Of a DNA stretch of 42,740 nucleotides, positions 10,348-19,708 are shown one piece after another. Position numbers and translations under genes: made by a program. The notes beneath the pieces were generated by a model that had not been told where the DNA came from, searched no databases, and saw only the letters and a program-made list of their open reading frames with translations. Origin of the DNA: Clostridia bacterium (GTDB taxonomy: Bacteria; Bacillota; Clostridia; TANB77; CAG-508); assembly GCA_017886645.1 (NCBI GenBank), contig JAGHJM010000053.1:1-42740 (forward strand), given 5' to 3'. Within the stretch, counting starts at the first letter, position 1, and each line of letters starts with the position of its first letter.

Positions 10348-12246
10348 ATGTATCATATTTTAAATCAAGTAGATAATCCTAAAGATTTAAAAAGGTTAAA
10401 TATTACAGAAAAGCATGAACTTGCGAAAGAAATAAGGGATTTATTAATAAAGACTGTATCAGAAACAGGTGGACATCTTGCCTCTAATCTTGGGGTTGTA
10501 GAACTTACAATAGCATTGCATAGCATTTTAAATACTCCATATGACAAAATTATATGGGATGTAGGGCATCAGACATATGTACACAAAATTTTAACAGAAA
10601 GAAAAGGAAAAATACGTACTTTAAGAAAGCTAAATGGAATTGCAGGTTTTCCAAAATCTACAGAATCGGAATATGATTCTTTTGACACAGGACATAGTAG
10701 TACTTCTATTTCTGTTGCAGCAGGAATGGCAAGAGCAAGAGATATAAAAGGCGAAAAAAATAACATTGTTGCTGTTATAGGTGATGGAGCTTTAACAGGA
10801 GGAATGGCTTTCGAAGCATTAAATGATATTGGTTTTACAAAGACAAATTTAATTGTTATATTAAATGATAACGAAATGAGCATTTCAAAAAATGTTGGAA
10901 GACTTTCTGAATTATTAACAAAAGTAAGAACGAGAAAAAGTTATAATAAGTCAAATAATTATATAAAAAGAAATATGCTAAAAGTACCATATGTAGGGAA
11001 AAAAGTTGTAAAATTAATAAGAAAAATAAAATATTCAATTAAACAATTATTTTTAAGTAATATGTTTTTTGAAGATTTGGGTTTCAAATATTTAGGACCA
11101 GTTGATGGACATAATATAGAAAAATTAGAAGATATTATTTTCAAGGCAAAGAACTTATCTGGACCAATATTGATTCATGTGGTTACAAAAAAGGGGAAAG
11201 GGTATTTACCAGCAGAAAGTATGCCAGACAAATTTCATGCTACAGGACCTTTTGATATAGAAACAGGAGAAGCAAAAGGAAAAAAACAAGAAGATTATTC
11301 TAAAGTGTTTGGAAACTCTCTTGTAGAAATAGCAGAAAACAATCAAAAGGTTGTTGCAATTACTGCAGCAATGAAAGATGGAACAGGTCTTACAAAATTT
11401 GCAGAAAAATATCCAAATAGATTTTTTGATGTAGGAATTGCAGAACAACATGCTTTAGCAATGGCTGCTGGAATGGCAAAAGAAGGATTAATACCTGTAA
11501 TTCCATTATATTCTTCATTTTATCAAAGAGGCTATGATCAAGTTATACATGATATTTGTATACAAAAACTCCATGTAGTAATGTGTGTTGATAGAGCTGG
11601 TATTGTAGGAAACGATGGAGAAACACATCAGGGAATTTTTGATTTAGCGTTTTTTAGAATTATACCAAATTTAACAATAATGGCACCAAAAGATTTTATA
11701 GAGTTAAAACAGATGTTGAATTATGCTATACAATATAATGGACCGATTGTGATTAGATATCCAAGAGGAGGAGAAGGAAAGGAAAAGTTTTTAATTCATA
11801 ATAAAATTGTGAAGGGAGAGGCTGAGTTATTAAATGAAGGCGAAGATGTATCTATTATTGCTATAGGAAAAATGGTATCTTTGGCACAAAAAGTTGGCAA
11901 AAAATTAGAAAAGATGGGTATTACTTCTGATATTATAAATGCTAGATTTTTAAAACCACTTGATAAAGAAACAATTTTAAATTCTATAGAAAAAACAAGA
12001 AACGTTATAACAATAGAAGATGGAATTTTAAATGGAGGATTAGGAACAAGCATAATAGAACTTATTCAAAAAGAACGTATAGAAGGAGTGGAAGTTAAAG
12101 AGTTTGGTTATCCAGATAGATTTATAAAACATGGAAAGATAGAAGAAATAGAAGAAATATATGGACTCACAGAAGAAAATATAGCAAAATATGTAGAAAA
12201 GAGTCGTCAAAAAATACTTGATAATATGAAAAATTATGGTTTATAA
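10348..12246 (+). CDS. dxs: 1-deoxy-D-xylulose-5-phosphate synthase
   Basis: This thiamine-diphosphate enzyme condenses pyruvate with glyceraldehyde-3-phosphate, the first step of the MEP isoprenoid pathway. The 632-residue length matches the family. The N-terminal domain has GGHLASNLGVVELTIALH and WDVGHQTYVHK. The thiamine-binding motif is GDGALTGGMAFEALNDIG, followed by LNDNEMSISKNVG. The transketolase-like domain has RFFDVGIAEQHALAMAAG, with the catalytic glutamate, and DRAGIVGNDGETHQG. The C-terminal domain has ARFLKPLD. I start at the ATG at 10348, nine bases after AAAGG; the frame is open to a TTG at 10321, but that codon lies next to the -10 element. It is cotranscribed with folD 14 bases downstream. 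Confidence 0.96.
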   Translation: MYHILNQVDNPKDLKRLNITEKHELAKEIRDLLIKTVSETGGHLASNLGVVELTIALHSILNTPYDKIIWDVGHQTYVHKILTERKGKIRTLRKLNGIAGFPKSTESEYDSFDTGHSSTSISVAAGMARARDIKGEKNNIVAVIGDGALTGGMAFEALNDIGFTKTNLIVILNDNEMSISKNVGRLSELLTKVRTRKSYNKSNNYIKRNMLKVPYVGKKVVKLIRKIKYSIKQLFLSNMFFEDLGFKYLGPVDGHNIEKLEDIIFKAKNLSGPILIHVVTKKGKGYLPAESMPDKFHATGPFDIETGEAKGKKQEDYSKVFGNSLVEIAENNQKVVAITAAMKDGTGLTKFAEKYPNRFFDVGIAEQHALAMAAGMAKEGLIPVIPLYSSFYQRGYDQVIHDICIQKLHVVMCVDRAGIVGNDGETHQGIFDLAFFRIIPNLTIMAPKDFIELKQMLNYAIQYNGPIVIRYPRGGEGKEKFLIHNKIVKGEAELLNEGEDVSIIAIGKMVSLAQKVGKKLEKMGITSDIINARFLKPLDKETILNSIEKTRNVITIEDGILNGGLGTSIIELIQKERIEGVEVKEFGYPDRFIKHGKIEEIEEIYGLTEENIAKYVEKSRQKILDNMKNYGL

Positions 12247-12260
12247 TTAAAGGAGGAAGT

Positions 12261-13109
12261 ATGGCTACGATAATTGATGGAAAGGCACTAGCAAAAAAAA
12301 TAAGACTAGAATTAAAAGAAAAGGTAAAGGATTTAAACAATAAAAATATTTATCCAAAACTTGCAGTTATAATGGTAGGAGATGATAAAGCATCACAAGT
12401 ATATGTAAAAAATAAAAGTAAGGCTTGTAATGAAATTGGAATAGACTTTGAAGAGTTTTTATTACCAAGTAATACTAATATGGAAACTTTACTAAACTTA
12501 ATAGAAGTATTAAATAATAGAGAAGATATATCTGGAATCTTACTTCAAAGTCCAATACCAGAACCACTAAATATAAGAGAGGCTTTTAACAAAATTAGCT
12601 ACAAAAAGGATGTAGACGGGTTTCATCCTATAAATGTTGGAAAATTAGCAATAGGTGAAGAGTGCTTTGTATCATGCACACCGCTAGGAGTTATTAAAAT
12701 ATTAGATGAGTACAATATTCCAATAGATGGAAAAAATGCAGTTATAATAGGAAGAAGTAATATTGTTGGAAAACCATTATCACAATGTTTATTAAACAGA
12801 AATGCAACCATTACAGTTTGTCATTCAAAAACAAAAAATTTAGAAATGATATGTAAAAATGCAGATATATTAATTGCAGCAGTAGGAAGACAAAAATTTG
12901 TTACAGAAAATATGGTGAAAGATGGAGCTGTGGTTATTGATGTTGGAATAAACAGAAATGAGCAGGGAAAATTAGTCGGAGATGTGGATTTTGAAAACGT
13001 AGAGAAAAAAGCATCATATATAACTCCAGTTCCAGGAGGAGTTGGACCAATGACTGTGGCAATGCTTATGAATAATGTAATAGAAGCTGCAACAAGGCAA
13101 AAAAATTAA
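12261..13109 (+). CDS. folD: Methylenetetrahydrofolate dehydrogenase / methenyltetrahydrofolate cyclohydrolase
   Basis: This bifunctional enzyme of one-carbon metabolism interconverts 5,10-methylene-, 5,10-methenyl- and 10-formyl-tetrahydrofolate, usually with NADP. It has 282 residues, the normal size. The catalytic block ASQVYVKNKSKACNEIGI holds Tyr48 and Lys52. Other signatures are ILLQSPIPEPL, KDVDGFHPINVGKL, the nucleotide-binding VIIGRSNIVGKPL and the C-terminal PVPGGVGPMTVAML. AAGGAGG lies just upstream. It follows dxs by 14 bases, so the two are one operon ended by the terminator at 13127. Confidence 0.96.
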   Translation: MATIIDGKALAKKIRLELKEKVKDLNNKNIYPKLAVIMVGDDKASQVYVKNKSKACNEIGIDFEEFLLPSNTNMETLLNLIEVLNNREDISGILLQSPIPEPLNIREAFNKISYKKDVDGFHPINVGKLAIGEECFVSCTPLGVIKILDEYNIPIDGKNAVIIGRSNIVGKPLSQCLLNRNATITVCHSKTKNLEMICKNADILIAAVGRQKFVTENMVKDGAVVIDVGINRNEQGKLVGDVDFENVEKKASYITPVPGGVGPMTVAMLMNNVIEAATRQKN

Positions 13110-13126
13110 TAGTATTATACAATAGG

Positions 13127-13151
13127 GGGCTTATTTTATAAGCCCTTTTTT
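13127..13151 (+). terminator. Intrinsic terminator after folD
   Basis: GGGCTTAT / ATAAGCCC (13127-13134 with 13138-13145) has a 3-base loop and six T. The stem could extend into the G-run at 13125. It separates dxs-folD from dprA. Confidence 0.85.
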
Positions 13152-13181
13152 ATATTATTTAAGGAGGAATATGAGAAGTAT

Positions 13182-13835
13182 ATGGAAATAATAAAAAAAG
13201 AACATAATGATTATCCTAAAAAACTTAAACAACTTTATGATAGCCCTAAGCAAATTTATATTGAAGGAAATAGAAAAATTTTAGATAGTGATAGTATAGC
13301 AATAATAGGGTCTAGAGTTTGCAGTAAGTATGGGGCTAGTATGGCATATAATTTTGGATATGAACTTGCTAAAAAAGGAATTGTTATTATAAGTGGTTTA
13401 GCCAGAGGAATAGATTCTTATGCACATTTGGGAGCTGTTTCTGCTAAAGGAAAAACTATAGCAGTTTTAGGAAGCGGACTAAAAAATATCTACCCAAAGG
13501 AAAATTTGGGATTATGCAGAGAAATACTAAAATATGGTGGAGCAATAATAACAGAGTATAATATTAATGAAAAACCAGAAAAAAAGAATTTTCCAGCCAG
13601 AAATAGAATTATAAGTGGGCTTTCTAATGGAGTATTGGTTGTAGAGGCAAAAAAGAAAAGTGGGACTTTAATAACAGTAGACTTTAGCTTGGATTATGGA
13701 AAAGATATTTTTTGCATACCAGGAAATATAACAAGTGAATATTCGTATAATACAAATGAACTAATAAAGCAGGGAGCAATACTTGTAACTAATGTAAATG
13801 AAATAATAGAATATATGAAATGCCATAATATGTAA
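13182..13835 (+). CDS. dprA: Short DprA/Smf family DNA-processing protein
   Basis: DprA binds single-stranded DNA and loads RecA during natural transformation. This 217-residue form has essentially only the Rossmann-like core: IAIIGSRVCSKYG, VIISGLARGIDSYAHLGAV, IAVLGSGLKNIYPKENLGL, NFPARNRIISGLSNGVLVVEA, SGTLITVDFSLDYGKDIFCIPGN and NELIKQGAIL. The usual N-terminal SAM-like and C-terminal winged-helix domains are missing. The ATG at 13182 is the only usable start, yet AAGGAGG (13161-13167) is 14 bases away. A six-codon frame starting at 13171 and ending at 13191 overlaps the start. The DNA-binding core motifs look intact. Confidence 0.9.
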   Translation: MEIIKKEHNDYPKKLKQLYDSPKQIYIEGNRKILDSDSIAIIGSRVCSKYGASMAYNFGYELAKKGIVIISGLARGIDSYAHLGAVSAKGKTIAVLGSGLKNIYPKENLGLCREILKYGGAIITEYNINEKPEKKNFPARNRIISGLSNGVLVVEAKKKSGTLITVDFSLDYGKDIFCIPGNITSEYSYNTNELIKQGAILVTNVNEIIEYMKCHNM

Positions 13836-13844
13836 GTTACCATT

Positions 13845-13873
13845 TTGACATTTTATGTTAATAGTGATATAAT
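13845..13873 (+). promoter_or_regulatory. Consensus promoter of the L,D-transpeptidase gene
   Basis: TTGACA (13845-13850), a 17-base spacer and TATAAT (13868-13873) with TG at 13865-13866 match the full sigma-A consensus with an extended -10. The leader to the ATG is about 70 bases. Confidence 0.9.
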
Positions 13874-13949
13874 ATTTGCGTGTCACATTTAGAATAGTTA
13901 AAGTCAAGTCATTACATTAACATTTTGAGAATTAAGGGGGTATATATAC

Positions 13950-15335
13950 ATGGCACGGAATCGGTCTTTAGGAAAAAAGAAAAGCTATAGAAAGAAAAGT
14001 TGGTTATTGCATTTTGTAATTATGTTCTTTATCGCACTTACGATATTGGCTATAACAACTTTTCATTATGTGAATACGCATTTTCGAGAAGGTACTTTCA
14101 TCCAAGGAGTGGATTGTTCGCAGTTAACAATAGAGCAAGCAAGAAAGAAAATTGAAGAGGAGATGCAAAATCAAAAAATAACTTTTAAGTTTCTTAAAGC
14201 AGAATATACGGCAACATATGGACAGTTTGATGTAACATTAAATGGAACGGGAGCACTAGAAGAAATTATGCAAAATCAGTATAGTAATCCGCAAGTAGAA
14301 TACTTTTTAACGGACAAAAATGTTGATGAAGAAAAAGTAATTTCTTATTTAAGTGCAATTCCCGAATTGCAAGAAGAAAATATGACTAAACCACAAAATG
14401 CATTTCTGGAGTTACGTGGGGAAAAAATGGTAATAGTACCAGAAGTTGAAGGACACTGGATAGAATTTGATGAGGCTTGTGATTTTGTCATTAACTTCCT
14501 GAAGGAGAGCGGAAATCCAAACCATACACTAGATATGGAAAGGTTAATGTACTGTTTACCAGATGTGCGGTCAAATAATACTGAGCTTGTAAGACAACAG
14601 CAAGAGATAAATAGGATATTAAATACAACAATAAATTTTCAATTAGCAGATGGAAGCATATACACTTTAGATAGCAATACTATGAAAGATTGGGTTGTGG
14701 AGAAAGATGGCGTTTATTCAGTTGACATTGAAGGGAATTTACCCACATTTATTGAAAACTTAAAGAATGCGATAAATAATGCGAATGAATATATACGCTT
14801 CTACGCAACCGGAGTAGGTTATGTACAAGTTCCATCAATGGAAGCAAAAACTCCTATATTGGATGAAGAAAAACAAGAAGAGTGGATTATAAGTCAATTA
14901 GGGAATAACAAAGTGATTGATACAAAACCGATATACTCCAGAAGCCCAGTAAATGAACAGTTAAGCAGTTGGGTTGAAGTGGACATTACTCGTCAAAAGG
15001 TGTTTTTGTATGTTAACGGAGAATGTATATTAGAAACTGACTGCGTAACAGGTACAGATGGGGTGCATTCAACTCCAACAGGAGTGTTTTTCTTAAATAA
15101 TAAGGTAACGGATACGGTATTAACAGATAACAAAACGTATGCATCTTGGGTTATGTACTGGATGCCTTTCTACAGAGGATATGGATTCCATGATGCTAAC
15201 TGGAGAGATGAATTTGGAGGTAGCATTTATAAAACTTCAGGGTCTCATGGTTGCATTAATCTTCCACATGACGCAGCAGAGATTATGTTCCAAAATATAA
15301 ATTACGACATGCCAATATTTATATACGAGTCTTAA
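13950..15335 (+). CDS. Membrane-anchored L,D-transpeptidase (YkuD) with PG-binding domain
   Basis: It probably forms 3-3 peptidoglycan cross-links or attaches wall components outside the membrane. The 461 residues have a basic N-terminus, one transmembrane anchor (about residues 25-44, HFVIMFFIALTILAITTF) and extracellular regions resembling the peptidoglycan-binding domain often paired with YkuD. The C-terminal YkuD domain (about 335-460) has SWVEVDITRQKVFLYVNGE, the histidine motif YGFHDANW and catalytic SHGCINLP with Cys435. AAGGGGG lies nine bases before the ATG. Codon use differs from neighbours: CGG, CGT, CGA and CGC arginine codons are frequent, suggesting acquisition or a different evolutionary history. 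It is monocistronic between a consensus promoter and a GC-rich terminator. Confidence 0.93.
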   Translation: MARNRSLGKKKSYRKKSWLLHFVIMFFIALTILAITTFHYVNTHFREGTFIQGVDCSQLTIEQARKKIEEEMQNQKITFKFLKAEYTATYGQFDVTLNGTGALEEIMQNQYSNPQVEYFLTDKNVDEEKVISYLSAIPELQEENMTKPQNAFLELRGEKMVIVPEVEGHWIEFDEACDFVINFLKESGNPNHTLDMERLMYCLPDVRSNNTELVRQQQEINRILNTTINFQLADGSIYTLDSNTMKDWVVEKDGVYSVDIEGNLPTFIENLKNAINNANEYIRFYATGVGYVQVPSMEAKTPILDEEKQEEWIISQLGNNKVIDTKPIYSRSPVNEQLSSWVEVDITRQKVFLYVNGECILETDCVTGTDGVHSTPTGVFFLNNKVTDTVLTDNKTYASWVMYWMPFYRGYGFHDANWRDEFGGSIYKTSGSHGCINLPHDAAEIMFQNINYDMPIFIYES

Positions 15336-15337
15336 TT

Positions 15338-15372
15338 TTCGGGCGGGTTCAATATGACCCGCCCGAATTTAT
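15338..15372 (+). terminator. GC-rich terminator after the L,D-transpeptidase
   Basis: TTCGGGCGGGT / ACCCGCCCGAA (15338-15348 with 15357-15367) has an 8-base loop. The T-run is short (TTTATG), but the stem is by far the most GC-rich in the area and starts three bases after the stop. Confidence 0.7.
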
Positions 15373-15481
15373 GTGTAATTTATATGTAGGAATTCTGAAA
15401 AATTTCTTAAAATACTTTTAATTTTAAATAATATATTATATAATAAGTTTGTTTAAAATACCCTAAGGAGGAAATTTTAAA

Positions 15482-18259
15482 ATGAGTACTGAAAAAGATA
15501 AAAAAAATACGCAAAAGAATAAAAGTAATAAGAATATGGAAAAGACTAAAAAGTATAAAGTAGTAAAAGAAGAACCAAAAAAAGGGAAAAAGGCAAAAAC
15601 AAGAAATGAAGAAATAAAAGAAAGTTTGGATTCGACAGGCAAAAAAGGTAAAAAGAAGAAAAAACATTCAAAATTAAAAAGATTTTTATTGATAGTATTT
15701 ATTATCTTCTTACTTGCATGTTTAATAGGTGCAGGCATAGTTGCAGGTATATTCTTTAGTGATAAATTAAAACTTACAAAAGAAGATTTAATCATAGGAC
15801 ATAATAATTCAAAAGTTTTAGATAGAGATGGTAACGAAATATTTGACTTGTCATCAGGAGATGTAAATAGGCAAATTATTACATACTCAGAGATGGGGCC
15901 ATATCTTCCAAATGCGTATGTTGCTATAGAAGACAAAAGATTTTATGAGCATTCTGGAATAGATATTTCAAGAACATTAAGTGCTACTATTCAATATGTG
16001 CTAAGAGGAGGAAAATCATCTTATGGAGGAAGTACAATAACACAGCAATTAGCAAAAAACTTAATGAATGATCAAGATGACACCGGTTTAGCTGGAGTTA
16101 CAAGAAAAATAAGAGAAATGTCTAGAGCATACCAAATAGAGCAAATGCTTACAAAACAACAAATATTAGAACAATATTTGAATATAATATATGTTGGTGG
16201 GGGAACTATATGTGGTGTTGAAAATGGTGCTAAATATTATTTCTCTAAATCAGCTAAAGATTTAAGTTTGGCAGAGGCTGCATTTTTAGCAGGAATTAAC
16301 CATTCACCTAATAGTTATAATCCATTTTGGAATGAAGGAGACGAAGAAGTAGCAGAAGCAATAAAAAGCAGAACAAAAACAGTTTTAGCAGAGATGAAAG
16401 ATCAAAATAGAATTAGTGATGATGCAGAAGAGGCTGAAAGACTATATAATGAAGCCGTAGCTGAAGTAGATGCAGGGCTTAATTTTAAAGAAGGCGAATT
16501 TACTAATGATACACAAATGTCATATCATACAGCTGCAGCAATAGACGAAGCAACTAAAGATTTGGCAGAATTAAAAGATGTAGATTATCAAGTAGCAAGA
16601 AATATGTTAGCTTCTGGAGGATATACAATATATACAACTCAGGATACAGAGATACAAGAAAGAATGGAAGAAGAATATGTAAAAGATGAGTATATATATT
16701 ATGCAAGAAAAGAAGGAGGACCAAAGGAAAATAAAGCTCATACACAATCTGGAATGATTATAATAGATAATGAAACAGGTCAAGTAGTAGGTTGTATGGG
16801 TGGACTTGGTACAGATGTTAATGCTACAGGAAGTAATAGAGCAACACAGGCGGTAAGACAAACGGGTTCTGCTATAAAACCATTAAACTTAATAGCAGGA
16901 CTTGAAAATGATATAGTTACAGCCGCAACAGTTTATGATGATGTTTTAACAGACTTTGGAGGAGGACACCAACCAAAAAATGTTGGCTCTTATATGGGTC
17001 TAATTACAGTAAGAAGAGCAATGGTAGTTTCGTCAAATGTTGTAAATACAAAAATTTTATCAAATGTAGGACCATCAACAGCAATAGACTACTTACAAGA
17101 TTTAGGATTAGCACATATAGATGAAGATGCAGATAACAATTTATCATTAGCCTTAGGTGGATTAACTAATGGTGCAACACCATTAGAAATGGCAGCTGCA
17201 TATGAAGCAATTGCTAATGGTGGAGAATATACAGAGCCAACATTCTATACAAAAGTTGTAGATAGGGATGGAAATACGGTATTAGAATCAACTCAAGAAA
17301 CAAGAAGAGTTATGTCAGAAACAACAGCATATATTATAGCTGATATACTACAAGACGTAGTTACAGCCTCAGGAGGTACTGCTTACATGTGTGATATATC
17401 AGGAATGGATGTTGGAGCTAAAACAGGAACAACTGATGATAAGAAAGATAAATGGCTTTGCGGTATAACACCATATTATTCAGCAGCAACTTGGGTTGGA
17501 TATGATGATCCAGAAGTTGTTAGAGATGCAAATGCAAATGCTGCCCAGCAAATTTGGGCTAGAATAATGGAAGATATACATGCAGATTTAGAAGACGCAA
17601 GTTTCGAAGAGCCAGATGGAATTAGAGAGGCAACAATATGTAGAAAGTCTGGAAAACTAGCAACAGAAAGTTGTACAGATAGATATGTAGAAATATTTGC
17701 AACAGGAACAGTTCCTGGATATTGTGAGGGACATGACGAAGTAAAAGTATGTAAGGAAACAGGTAAATTAGCAACAGAGTTCTGTCCAGAGACAGAAGAA
17801 AAAGTATTTACAGTAAGACCAGAAAAGGAAACAAATGCGGCATGGAAAAATATAGGTGGAACAAGCTATAACAAACCTACTGAAACATGTGATAAACATA
17901 CTAGTGATAATATGGTAAATGTAGTAAATGTAGTAGGTAAAACAGAAGCAGAAGCAAGAACAGCTTTAGCGGGTTTAACTATAACAGTGACATATAAGTC
18001 AGATATATCATTAACTGATGGGGTAGTTATTTCACAAAGTGTAGCTGCTAATGAAAAAGTAGCTAAGGGAACAAGCATTACTTTAGTTGTAAATAAGAAA
18101 GAAAATCAATCTTCAGAAGATCCTTCTGGTGGAGGTAGTGGCGACGATAATGGAGATGATGAGCCAGAAAATGAAATAGAAAATTCAGCAGGTGGAAATA
18201 ATAATACAGTTGATGGAGGAAATACAGGAAATGAAGTGAATAATACTCCTGCTACATAG
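15482..18259 (+). CDS. Class A penicillin-binding protein (PBP1a type) with PASTA domain
   Basis: This bifunctional enzyme polymerises lipid II and cross-links peptidoglycan. Its 925 residues begin with a long lysine-rich cytoplasmic tail (1-67) and one membrane anchor (68-92). The glycosyltransferase 51 domain has catalytic Glu150 in AIEDKRFYEHSG, then SSYGGSTITQQLAKNL, QILEQYLNIIYVGGG and SLAEAAFLAGI. The transpeptidase domain has the SxxK motif SAIK with Ser463, SSN and AKTGTTDDKKDKW. Cysteine-bearing repeats (CRKSGKLATESC and CKETGKLATEFC) follow. A PASTA domain spans about residues 820-880, and the tail is Glu/Gly/Asn-rich. AAGGAGG precedes the ATG. cysS begins 18 bases after the stop. 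Confidence 0.96.
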   Translation: MSTEKDKKNTQKNKSNKNMEKTKKYKVVKEEPKKGKKAKTRNEEIKESLDSTGKKGKKKKKHSKLKRFLLIVFIIFLLACLIGAGIVAGIFFSDKLKLTKEDLIIGHNNSKVLDRDGNEIFDLSSGDVNRQIITYSEMGPYLPNAYVAIEDKRFYEHSGIDISRTLSATIQYVLRGGKSSYGGSTITQQLAKNLMNDQDDTGLAGVTRKIREMSRAYQIEQMLTKQQILEQYLNIIYVGGGTICGVENGAKYYFSKSAKDLSLAEAAFLAGINHSPNSYNPFWNEGDEEVAEAIKSRTKTVLAEMKDQNRISDDAEEAERLYNEAVAEVDAGLNFKEGEFTNDTQMSYHTAAAIDEATKDLAELKDVDYQVARNMLASGGYTIYTTQDTEIQERMEEEYVKDEYIYYARKEGGPKENKAHTQSGMIIIDNETGQVVGCMGGLGTDVNATGSNRATQAVRQTGSAIKPLNLIAGLENDIVTAATVYDDVLTDFGGGHQPKNVGSYMGLITVRRAMVVSSNVVNTKILSNVGPSTAIDYLQDLGLAHIDEDADNNLSLALGGLTNGATPLEMAAAYEAIANGGEYTEPTFYTKVVDRDGNTVLESTQETRRVMSETTAYIIADILQDVVTASGGTAYMCDISGMDVGAKTGTTDDKKDKWLCGITPYYSAATWVGYDDPEVVRDANANAAQQIWARIMEDIHADLEDASFEEPDGIREATICRKSGKLATESCTDRYVEIFATGTVPGYCEGHDEVKVCKETGKLATEFCPETEEKVFTVRPEKETNAAWKNIGGTSYNKPTETCDKHTSDNMVNVVNVVGKTEAEARTALAGLTITVTYKSDISLTDGVVISQSVAANEKVAKGTSITLVVNKKENQSSEDPSGGGSGDDNGDDEPENEIENSAGGNNNTVDGGNTGNEVNNTPAT

Positions 18260-18277
18260 TAAGAAGAAAGGGGAACT

Positions 18278-19678
18278 ATGGAACTTAAACTATATAATAC
18301 ATTAACAAGAAAAAAAGAAAATTTTAAGCCTTTAATAGGAAATGAGGTAAGAATATATACATGTGGGCCAACAGTTTATAACTATGCCCACATAGGAAAT
18401 TTTAGATCTTATATTTTTATGGATAACCTAAGAAGAGTATTGAAATATAATGGATATAATTTAAAACATGTTATGAATATAACAGATGTAGGACACCTAG
18501 AATCTGATGCAGATGAAGGTGAAGATAAAATGGAAAAAGCGGCTAAAAGAGAAAAGAAGAATCCATATGATATTGCAAAATTTTATACAGAAGCATTTTT
18601 TAAAGACATGGAAAGTTTAAATATAGAAATTCCAGAAATTATTGCAAAGGCTACTGATCATATTCCAGAAATGATAGAATATGTCAAGAAAATTATAGAA
18701 AATGGTTATGCATATGAAACAAGTAAGGGAATATATTTTGATATTTCAAAATTAGACAAATACCCAGTTTTATCAAATAGAAAGATGGATGAACAAATAG
18801 CAGGAGCAAGAGTTGATGTAGATCCAGAAAAGAAAAATCCATATGATTTTGCTTTATGGATAAAAGCACCTGAAAATCATATTATGAAATGGGAAAGCCC
18901 ATGGGGACTTTCATATCCGGGATGGCATTTAGAATGTACAGCAATGGGAAATAAATATTTAGGAGAAGAATTTGACATACATACAGGAGGTGTGGATCAT
19001 ATTCCTATACACCACGAAAATGAAATTGCGCAAGCTAAAGGAGCAACAGGAAAAATACATGCCAAATTATGGATGCATGTAGAGTTTTTACAGGTTGATG
19101 GAGGGAAAATGTCTAAATCATTGGGAAATGTATATACAATTTCTCAATTAGCAGAAAGAGGAATAGAAGCATTAGCTTATAAATTATTTTGCTATTCTGC
19201 ACATTATAGAACAAAATTAAATTTTACTTTTGACGGAGCACTATCATCTCAAAAAGCTTTAAATAGACTAAGAGAAGGATATTTAAAACACTTAAAGGGA
19301 GAAGATGAAGTAAAAAATGAAATAATACAAGAATATGAAACTAAATTTTTGGAAACAATAAATGATGACTTGAATATTCCTGCTGCTATGGGAATAATTT
19401 GGGATATAGTAAGAAGTGAACAAAAATCTAAAAAATATGCTGAATTATTAGAAAAATTTGACCAAGTTTTAGGATTAGATATAAAAAATTCACAAAGATA
19501 TTTAGAAAAACAGTCAAATATAGAAATTCCAGAAGAAATAAAAGAATTAATTGAAAAAAGAAAAATAGCAAGGCAAGAAAAAAATTGGAAATTATCAGAC
19601 GAAATAAGAGATATCTTAGTAAAAAAAGGATATCAAGTAGAAGATTCAAAAGAAGGAATGATTGTAAAGAAAATATAG
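18278..19678 (+). CDS. cysS: Cysteinyl-tRNA synthetase
   Basis: This class I synthetase charges tRNA-Cys. It has 466 residues, the normal length. The zinc-binding cysteine is in YTCGPTVYN, the HIGH-like motif is YAHIGNFRS and the KMSKS loop is GGKMSKSLGN. Other zinc ligands lie in HLECTAMGNKY and HTGGVDHIPIHHENEIAQ. The C-terminal helical region ends with KIARQEKNWKLSDEIRDIL, typical of the anticodon-binding end. AAAGGGGAA precedes the ATG. It lies between the PBP gene and a DUF1189 gene with short gaps, so cotranscription with the envelope genes is likely. Confidence 0.97.
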   Translation: MELKLYNTLTRKKENFKPLIGNEVRIYTCGPTVYNYAHIGNFRSYIFMDNLRRVLKYNGYNLKHVMNITDVGHLESDADEGEDKMEKAAKREKKNPYDIAKFYTEAFFKDMESLNIEIPEIIAKATDHIPEMIEYVKKIIENGYAYETSKGIYFDISKLDKYPVLSNRKMDEQIAGARVDVDPEKKNPYDFALWIKAPENHIMKWESPWGLSYPGWHLECTAMGNKYLGEEFDIHTGGVDHIPIHHENEIAQAKGATGKIHAKLWMHVEFLQVDGGKMSKSLGNVYTISQLAERGIEALAYKLFCYSAHYRTKLNFTFDGALSSQKALNRLREGYLKHLKGEDEVKNEIIQEYETKFLETINDDLNIPAAMGIIWDIVRSEQKSKKYAELLEKFDQVLGLDIKNSQRYLEKQSNIEIPEEIKELIEKRKIARQEKNWKLSDEIRDILVKKGYQVEDSKEGMIVKKI

Positions 19679-19708
19679 AATTTTCTGGAAAAATAGTGGG
19701 AGGACATT

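Noticed and set aside
13950..15335. Sortase as an alternative call for the YkuD protein
   Set aside because: The SHGCINLP motif and YkuD strand pattern identify an L,D-transpeptidase; the sortase TLxTC motif is absent.
15463..15936. 157-codon minus-strand frame opposite the PBP N-terminus
   Set aside because: It is the shadow of the lysine-rich cytoplasmic tail of the PBP; the phenylalanine-rich product has no ribosome binding site.
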